This document shows positions 49,401-58,400 of a stretch of DNA of 64,000 bases, piece by piece. This DNA comes from Semisulcospira habei (Eukaryota; Mollusca; Gastropoda; Semisulcospiridae): assembly GCA_036245525.1 (NCBI GenBank), contig BTPG01000008.1, forward strand, positions 29,116,702 through 29,180,701. The letters are read 5' to 3'. A model generated the notes under the pieces. The model ran no database searches. It worked only from the letters and a program-made list of their open reading frames with translations, and was not told where the DNA came from. Numbering within the stretch: position 1 is the stretch's first letter; every line of letters begins with the position of its first letter. The translations under genes and the position numbers were made by a program.

Positions 49401-52400
49401 CCGCCGCCGTTCCCGCTCCTCTAGTGCGTCGCGTCGCCGTCGCGGACGTCGCTCTCCCCTGCGTGCTTCGGCGCCTTATGGCTCCCCTCGTCCTCGTCGA
49501 GCTGCTCGCTCTCGGAGTCACGGTCGCCGTCCCTCTTCGACGGCTCTCGGCGGCGTGGACGACGATTCGTTGAGTCTTCTCCCTGATGATTCCATCTCAG
49601 TTCTCCTCGGAGGTCTCAGCCGCTCTCCTTCGCCGCTCTCTCCTTCGGATGCGTCGACAGCCCACGGGTTACCGGCCTCCTCCCGCACAGAGGTTCTTCT
49701 GGCCCTCGACGAGGTCGCTCGCCTCATCTCCGCCACGCTTCCGGCAGCGGACTGCCCTCCATCCCCCCCCCTGAAGAGGAAGCCTTCTGCCTTCGTCGAC
49801 GCGGGTAGACAGGTAAAGAAGTTCAAGACTCTCCCTCAGCCCCCCTCCTTTCGTGAGCTTCGGGATGTGTTCTCGGCCCACCTGTTGTCTGACTCAAGAG
49901 ACAGTAATTTCTTCTCGGACCACAGATGGCCTCCGGACCTCGACATGTACTTCCGCCAGCAGTGGTACGCCGGCCATTCCCAGGCCTTCCTCTGCCCTCT
50001 CCCTCCGGTGGATCCAGCCGCCGTGGTACAGGCGGGTGGGGCCTCTGCCCTCAGACGCGCGCTCCCCGCGGGTTTGGACAAGACGGCTTCGCTTGTCAGG
50101 AATTCCTTGGCCTGCGCCGGCTTCATGGAGCTCCTTACGCAAGCCTTCCTCCGGCGCGTGGAAGATTCGTGGCACCCGTCCCTGACCCCCCTTCTTGGCG
50201 ACCTCCTCGTCCTCGCTGAAGCGGCCAGCCGCGCCGCGTATCACTCTTCGGTCAACGCTATGGCTGCAGCCGCCAATTGTGATTTACTCCGCCGCGACGC
50301 TGTCCTGCAGGCCTGTCGGGGAATGCCTGCCGACCTGAAGACCCAGCTGCGTCGGGCCCCCCTCGGGGGACCCCTTCTCTTTGGTGACACCTGGCAAGCC
50401 GTCAAGGATTCCAATGCGGACAGGTGGCCTCCCAAGTCTGTTCCTCGGCGCTTTCAGTCAGCCCGCAAGGCCGTGGGTCGCCCCCTGCGGATCTCCAGAC
50501 CCGTCGCCCCGACGTCAACAGCCCAGCTGCAGTCCCTGCGTCGCCGTCGCCCCGCCTTCGGTCGCCCCGGCCAAGCTAACGCCCCCGCCCCCGCTTGGCC
50601 CCGTCCCGCCCGTCGCCCTGGGCGCGGGCGGGCTCAGTGACTCCTCCCCTCCTCCGCCTCCGCCGGCCGTCTCGGGTCCTCCAGTCGGCGGCAGGCTCGC
50701 CCTCTTCAGCGACGAGTGGCGATTACTGATTCCAGAAGACCCGTGGATTTTAGACACTGTTTCCGGCGGCCTACGGATCTCCTTTCGTTCCCCTCCTCCT
50801 CTGCGTACGACTCCGCTGTGGACCGAGATCCCCGCAGACCCGCTCAAGGAGTGCGCCCTACGGGGGGAAGTCGACTCTCTCTTGAGGAAGGATGCCACAG
50901 AGGTTGTGCGCCGCGCAGACTCGCTGGGATTTTACAGCAGACTTTTCGTCGTCCCCAAGCCTGGCGGCAAGTGGCGCCCAGTGATCGACCTCTCAGCCCT
51001 AAATCGCTTCATCGTGGCTCCTTCCTTCCACATGGAGTCGGCCCGAGCCCTGCGTACCGCGGTGCGACCCATGGATTACGCCGTCAGCCTGGATCTCTCC
51101 GACGCTTACCTACACGTACCCATACATCCGGCCGCCCAGAGGTATCTGCGCTTCGCGTTCGATGGAACCGTTTACCAGTTTCGAGCCCTACCCTTCGGCC
51201 TCAACCTCAGCCCCTGGGTCTTCACCCGCTTGATGGATGCAGTTATGGCCAAGGCACGGCAGTCGTCTCTCAGCCCTATGTCCAACTACCTCGACGATCT
51301 CTTCCTGAGGAACCACGTCGAGTCCGTCTTGGAAGAGGACAGGGATACACTGATGCGTCTGCTGTCGCGACTGGGGTTCCTCCTCAACGTCGGGAAGTCA
51401 GATCTCACGCCCTCGCGCCGCTTCATTCATCTCGGAATGGATTTTGCCACCGATCTCAACGTTGTTCGCCTCCCGGATCCCCGGATTCGGAAGTTGGCCA
51501 CCTTCGCCAACCAGCTAGCTCAGCAGGAAGCAGCTCCCGCCCGAGTTTGGCTTCAACTCCTCGGACTGATCAACGCAGCGGCGGACCTTCTCCCCCTGGG
51601 TCGCCTCTACGCCCGCCCCCTTCAGCTGCACCTCCTGCTTCTCTGGAGACCCTCTTCTGGCGACCTTACCCACCTGGTCCCGGTTTCCCCCCTGGTTCGC
51701 CCTCACCTTCTACGCTGGACCGACACGGCTTGGTTGGCTTCGGGAGTCCCTTTGTCCTCCCCCCCCCCCGCACCTCTCCCTGTGTGTCGACGCGAGCCTC
51801 TCGGGGTGGGGAGCCCACCTGCTTCCTCAATTCTCCTCGGCTTCCGGCCTCTGGCCCCCGGAGTTTGCGGACAAGCACAGCAATTGGTTAGAGCTGCAGG
51901 CAGTCTGGCAAGCCCTCTTCGTTTGGGAGAACCAGCTCAGGAACCAGCGGCTTCTCGTCCTCTCCGACAACTCGACGGTGGTGGCCTACATCCAGAGACA
52001 GGGGGGCACCCGATCTCCCGACCTCTGTATGCTCCTCTTCCGTTTGATGCGCTGGGCCGAGGAACGCGACATTACACTCCTCGCACGACACATTCCTGGC
52101 CACTTGAATGTGTTGGCGGACTCGCTCTCTCGCCGCGGCCAGTTGCTCCACACAGAATGGACGTTGCGCCCGGATATCTTCCAGATGATCTGCGCCCGTT
52201 GCGAGACTCCCTTAATCGACCTCTTTGCTACGAGGTGGAACCGCCAGCTTCCCCTCTTCGTCTCCCCGATTCCAGACCCGCTGGCCTGGGCAGTCGATGC
52301 CCTCTCGATTCCTTGGGACGGCCTCATCGCTTACGCGTACCCCCCGACAGTCCTCATTCCCAAGGGCCTCCACAAACTTCGAGGGAGCAACGCAGTCCTG

Positions 52401-55400
52401 CTTCTGGTCGCCCCGCTGGCTTGGGCCCGGTCCTGGACCACCGACCTACTCAACCTCGCCACCTCTCCTCCCCTGCGCCTTCCCACGCCCCGTTCCATGC
52501 TCAAGCAGCCCAGGCAGGCTCTCTTCCACCCTTGTCCCGAACGCCTGTCTCTTCACGCCTGGAGGTTGTGCAGCGCGCCCTCACCGCTCGAGGCTTCTCT
52601 GGTGCAGCAGTGGAGGCAATCGCTGCAGCCCGCAAGCCGTCCACCCGGCGTGTTTACGAAGGGAAGTGGCGCGTCTTGTGTGCCTGGTGCGACGCCCGTC
52701 GCCTCCTACCCACCGGACTGACTAACCCACAGCTAGCGGACTTTCTCCTATGGCTCTTCGAGGTCCAAGGTTTGGCGCCCATCACCATCAGGGGATACTT
52801 ATCCATGGTCGCCGACACGTACCGTCATCTCGGCCTTCCAGACCCCGGCGCCTGTAAGGACCTCTCCGACCTCATGTCCAGCTTCAGCCTCCAACGTCCG
52901 ACTCAGCGTTCTCTCGTTCCTCGCTGGGACCTACCTTGGGTCCTGACGTGGCTGAATTCTTCCCAGTTCGAGCCACTCGCTCTAGCCCCTCTGGCAAATG
53001 TGACACGCAAGACCTGCTTCCTTCTAGCCTTGGCCACCGCGTCCAGAGTTAGCGAGCTACACGCTCTTTCTACCCGCCCAGACTGCCTCCAGTTCAGGGC
53101 AGATCGCTCCGTGCAGCTCTTAACGGACCCCAGCTTTATTGCCAAAACAAGGTCGCCCCTAACTGCTCCACAGATCATCACCTTGCGGCCCCTGGGAGGG
53201 CCTGCCTGCTCTCCGGAGACTCGGCGACAGGATCCCGTGCGTGCCCTACGCATCTACCTGCGCCGTACCAAAGTTACCCGTAGAGGGCGCTCCCGCCTCT
53301 TCCTGCCCATACGCCAGGGCAAGACTGATATCACAGCCCAGACGATCTCCTCCTGGCTGCGCTGGGTAATACGATCGGCATACATGGATCTCTCCCCACG
53401 CGTAGCGCAGAGACTGAAGATCCGCGCACACGAAGTACGCGCCATGGCCACGAGCGTCGCATTCGATCGGAACTGCGCTGTCAAGGACATCGTGGCCGCG
53501 GTGGGCTGGCGAGCAGAATCTACCTTCGCTCGTTTCTACCTTCGGGATCTGGCGGGACAGCGAGACAACCTCGCCTTGTTCGGGGACCTCACGGTGGCAC
53601 AGCACTCCCTCCTGGCGCAGCAGGCGCCGTAGGTACGCACCTAGCTAGTTACCTGGGAATTAGCAATGGGAGGACGGTCTTGGTCTCCGGTAGTACCGGG
53701 GCGGCACCCTCCTCCTATTCGTGATTCTCCCATTTGTCATGTCATCGGTAATGTTTTTGATGAAATAAATGCATTTTTCTTTAAAAGGTATTTTTTCGAA
53801 AAATACTTACCGATGACATGACACGGAGGACCCTCCCACCTGCCCCGCTTGCCGCTGGTGAGCCTAGTATCTGACTGGCGAGTCAGGTGACTCGGAACCG
53901 GATAGGCAGGTCCGGGAGACAACTCTTGGCCCCTCTGGAGGGTTCCCCGAGTGCCTCCCGGGTTGTGTGTGCACACAACGGGTTCGTAGGCTAGAATTTG
54001 AGCACGTAGTAGACACTCCCATTTGTCATGTCATCGGTAAGTATTTTTCGAAAAAATACCTTTTAAAGAAAAATGCATTTTTCCCCATTGCGGAAAATAA
54101 TTTAGTTTTCGGTGTAAGAAAGAACTCTGACTGCTACACATGTACAATGGGACCTGTTGAGAGCGACTGCCTTTATGAGAGATCCCCTGTACTTAAAGAC
54201 CATCATGCAGGTGGCTGAATCCACCTGAATGATGGTCTTAACCCCTTCACTGAATACTATCCAACTGCAAGAGACATAGATCCTCATGAGCCCCCGCGAT
54301 GCGGGGGCTCATGAGGATCTATGCCTCTTGCTGAGACCGATTTGTATCCATGTTTCTATGTCTTTTTTTGGCTTTCAGTCATTGAATGAACAAAGATTTC
54401 AGACACAGATATATAAGTATAGTGGCATGGAATGGGTTAATGTTAATTGACACTTTTGCCCTTCAGGACTTCTCTAGAGAGAGAGAGCACCTGTCATTAT
54501 TTCTTGCAAAAAGAGTGTTTGCTCAAAACAGGTTTTGATGTAAAATGCAACAAACTGCTGTATCCTGCAAAAGAAAATGAAACAGACTCTTGCTTTGAGA
54601 ATAATAATAATACCGTTATTATATAGGCGCTTTTTCTCAATTTTTGGGCGAATCGACTCAAAGCGCCGCGAACTGAAACCCCACACGCACACTCACATAA
54701 CAGAGATGGATTTACGCCATTTAAGACAAACACGGTACAAGACAGACGAAGGGCCAGTTCAGCTACTGAAGTTACAGAGATTTTTGATCGCTTGTATTTG
54801 AAATTTGTAAAGTGGCCTGAAACCGGTATCAAAGTGTGGGTGGGGGGGTGGAAGAACCGGAGTACCCGGAGAAAGAACCCCCAACGGTCCGCCCGAATTA
54901 ACGGTGACACTTGCCAGAGGAGAAAAGTCCGACTCCGATGCCGGAACCCGGTATTGAACCTCGCACCTTTGGCATTGGTGGCAGGCGCCTTAACCACTGC
55001 GCCACGGACCTTCCAAATGAGAATGAGAAACAGCTGTTTAAACTTGTTGATAAATCATGACATTTGGTTCAGACAGTGACAGATTTTGATCACCGAGATG
55101 TTGAACTGTTGACAGAAGTACCAGCGTGGTGTTGAAAGCAGAATAATGTCCATTTCAGGGTGCATGTCAGAAAAGTGTGGCATCCATGGTCCAACGTTTG
55201 TTTGAGGTCTTCGACTCCCTGACGGTTGATGGAGTCCGTAAGTGAAACATTTACACCATGTCAGACCTTGAATTATGTTGCCTGTTGTTCAGGGGTCAAA
55301 ATGAACACCGTCACTGCCAAGAAAAAGTGAACATGATCCAAACACAGGAGACGGATCATGCGGCCCCGCACTTGCAAGGGCTATTGAAGGCCGAGACCTC

Positions 55401-58400
55401 TTGCTGAAGCTACCTTATATCCATGTTTCTTGGACAACTGGGGATTTTGGGTGTTGAATTGGCGCTAGATTCTAGGAACACAATCTGTGTCCAGGGGCAG
55501 TGACCGTGTTCACAAATACATTGATGTCTCATTTTCACAGCTTTCTGTCAAGGCCAAATCAGTTAATGATTCCTTTTGAGATGGTTATTCTGCCCATCTA
55601 TAGGGATTTTAACCTGTTTAGCCCCGGATCCCTACAGCAGGAGATGGCTTGACCATGATAATTCAAGGGTAGTGCCAGATACTACCCTTGAATTATCATG
55701 GTCAAGCCATCTCCTGCAACTGGTGCATGAGTCATTGGGCAACACCTCCAAAATTTGAGAAATGGGACCTTGGGGCTAAAAGGGTTAAGTGGGTGTCACC
55801 TTGGAGTTTGTGAACTTGAGACAGTTGTGCTCTCATTCACATTTCTTGCTGACAGAACTGTTATGCATTGTTTTAAAACCAAAATGTAAAACCAAAATGT
55901 GTCTGTGATTTTAGCCTTTACCTGGCAGAGCTATGAAATCCACATCACAGATCAGCACTCAAATAAAGACTGTTATTTTTGGTATGTTTTGGGCCAGTGG
56001 TTGTCTGTCCGTCGTCCGTGGTAAACTTTAACGTTGGCATTTTCTTGGAGACTATTCAAGCCAGATTCTTCAAACTTAGCCCAAGGATACTTTGTGGCAA
56101 GACCTTTCTAAACATACCAGTTTGAGTGACCTATCACAAAGGTGAAGGTCACAGGGGATCAGGAAATATGCCAAAAAGAGCTATAATTTGACATAATTTA
56201 ATTTTTCTCAAATACTATTCACAACTTAAAACCCAAACTTGGTACAAAGATACCTGATGGTAAGACCTTTCTATGCATACTAATTTGGTTGATCCCTCAG
56301 AAAGGTCAAAGGTCACAAGAGCTCAGGAAATAGTTGAAAAAATAGCCATATTTTACAAAAGATGTTTTTTTCACAACTTCAAACCGACATTTGGTATACC
56401 TATCTATGCATACTAATTTGGATTACTCCTCGGAAAGGTCGAGGGTTAAGAAGGGCTCAGGAAATAGGTCCAAAATACTCGTGTTTTGACAAAAGATGTT
56501 TTTTCTCAATTACTATTCACAACTTTAAACCCAAACTTGCTACAGAGATACCTGATGGGAAGACCTTTCTATGCACACTAATTTGGTTGATCCCTCACAA
56601 AGGTCAAGGGTCACGAGAGCTCAGGAAATAGGTGAAAAATAGCCATATTTTGACAAAAGATGTTTTTTCTCAAATACTATTCACAACTTCAAACCCAAAT
56701 TTGGTACAGAGATACCTGATGGTAAGACATATCTATGCATACTAATTTGGATGATCCCTTGGAAAGGTCAAGGGTCACAAGAGGCTGGCAAAATGCTGAT
56801 TTTTGATAAAATTGTAGGTATTATGAACATTTTTGCAAATTTTTCAGCCAAATTTGGTACAAAGATAGCTGATGATAAGACCTTCCTAAGCATACTAATT
56901 TAGTCGACTCATCACAAAGGTCAAGGGTCACGGGGATTAACAGATGTGTGAAAAAGCTTACACGTGAGCCATAATGGCTTTGCCTTTCTTGTTGTTTTTT
57001 TTTTTTTTGTTGTTGTTTTTTGGTATCGGAGGAAAAGGTTACTTGACTTATTTTATTATTTGAGAAGATCATTTAATTTACCAAACTGCATATATGCCAG
57101 TATGGTACATGAAGTGATCTTGTCAAATAATAAAATAAGTCAATTAACCTTTTCCTCTGTTATATTTGCCAATACCTTTTTTTTTTTGCTCATTTCTGGT
57201 TCATGTTTGTTAAAAGTTGCTTGGCCATTTTCAGTTCAGTTCTTCCGAAACAACATGGTGGGCTGTGTGATGGTGTTTACCCTCATCCTGTGGATTCCAA
57301 TCAGCTGCTGCATCTCATACCAGGTTAGTCACACTCCCAGTAAGCACAGAGCCAGCAGGCTGACGTTGGTTGTGGTGGGCTCATGCACTCTGTGTGCGGG
57401 CCCACCACAGCCAATGCAGCCTGATGACCTTTTGGTACAAGAGTGAAACCTGCCAGAGCTTGGCACCTTGAGAGTAGCATGCTTTGGTAATCAAGCACTA
57501 CTCTTAAACTCGTTCATAGTTAACCCCTTGACAGTTGAGAAGAAGTGAATGCGATCCAACTGCAAGAGAGATGAATCCTCATGAGCCCCCGCATTTGTTG
57601 GGGCTGATGGAGATGCATACCTTTTGCTGACACCACTTTCATCCAGTGTTCTTTGGATGGTCGGGGCTCATTGGCGTTGAATTAACCCATTACATCCGGA
57701 GGCTGACATGTTTCAAATTTGCTTATTGTCCTATGAAGGATACCTTACAGATTAGGAGGCAGATCACCATTTTAGTTCAATTAGTTAGTTGTTGAAGTTT
57801 AATGCTGAGCAGGTGACTAAAGCCATCTCACGGCCGGAGAGGACAAGTCTGGTGGTCCAGATTAAGAGAAAGGTTTTAAAACATGATGTAAATACAGTTT
57901 AAAAGTATTCTTAGCTAAAAAGTCGCACAGGTCAACATGTCTACAGACTTTGGAGGTTTATAAGAACAGTCAGATTTACAGAGGCTTACATTTTGTAAAA
58001 CAAATTGTCTTCCTTTAGAAAGCTGAAGATTTTGTCCGGGGGAGCGTCCCAAAACAAAACTTTCAAAGAGTCTGCTGTATAGTGTTTTCGCCTTATATTG
58101 ATTATATTGATTATACATGATGTCAAGAAGTGCTTCACGGAAAACAAGGGTGGTACCAGAATAGCTTGGCGCCTCAGGCTCCAAGCTATTTTGGCACTAC
58201 CTTTAAACTGTCATGGTAAAATGTATTTCAAGCAATAGTGTATCAGGTTGGAAAGGGTTAACAGACACTCCACACAATCTGCATCCGTGGGCAGTAAAAG
58301 GGTTAAGTTCAGGGTAGAGAAGTCAAGTTGGAAATGGAGCAGAAATGAATCAGAATTATTTCCCATACTCTGATATGACCCGTCACATCCTGAGGGTGAC

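Larger units (their letters stand above)
48161..54080 (+). mobile_element. DIRS-like retrotransposon copy C (best preserved)
   Basis: Starts TTTATTTCATCAAAAACATT and ends AAAAATGCATTT. About 165 bp at the left (48175-48345) is the inverse complement of 53880-54043. The internal complementary region at 53728-53822 is the complement of the left end joined to the complement of the right end, with TTT shared by both termini at the predicted circle junction. The order is Gag, RT-RNase H-Dam-like, tyrosine recombinase. The only lesion seen in the enzymes is a C-run length change at about 51759-51769. It is about 5.9 kb. Confidence 0.92.

Noticed and set aside
54940..55016. A functional tRNA gene
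   Set aside because: A-box and B-box are present, but the sequence continues into a SINE body with a CR1-like tail, and I could not confirm a closed acceptor stem.
57235..57245. Alternative acceptor for exon 21 five bases downstream (TTCAG repeated)
   Set aside because: It shifts the frame and destroys the transmembrane segment.
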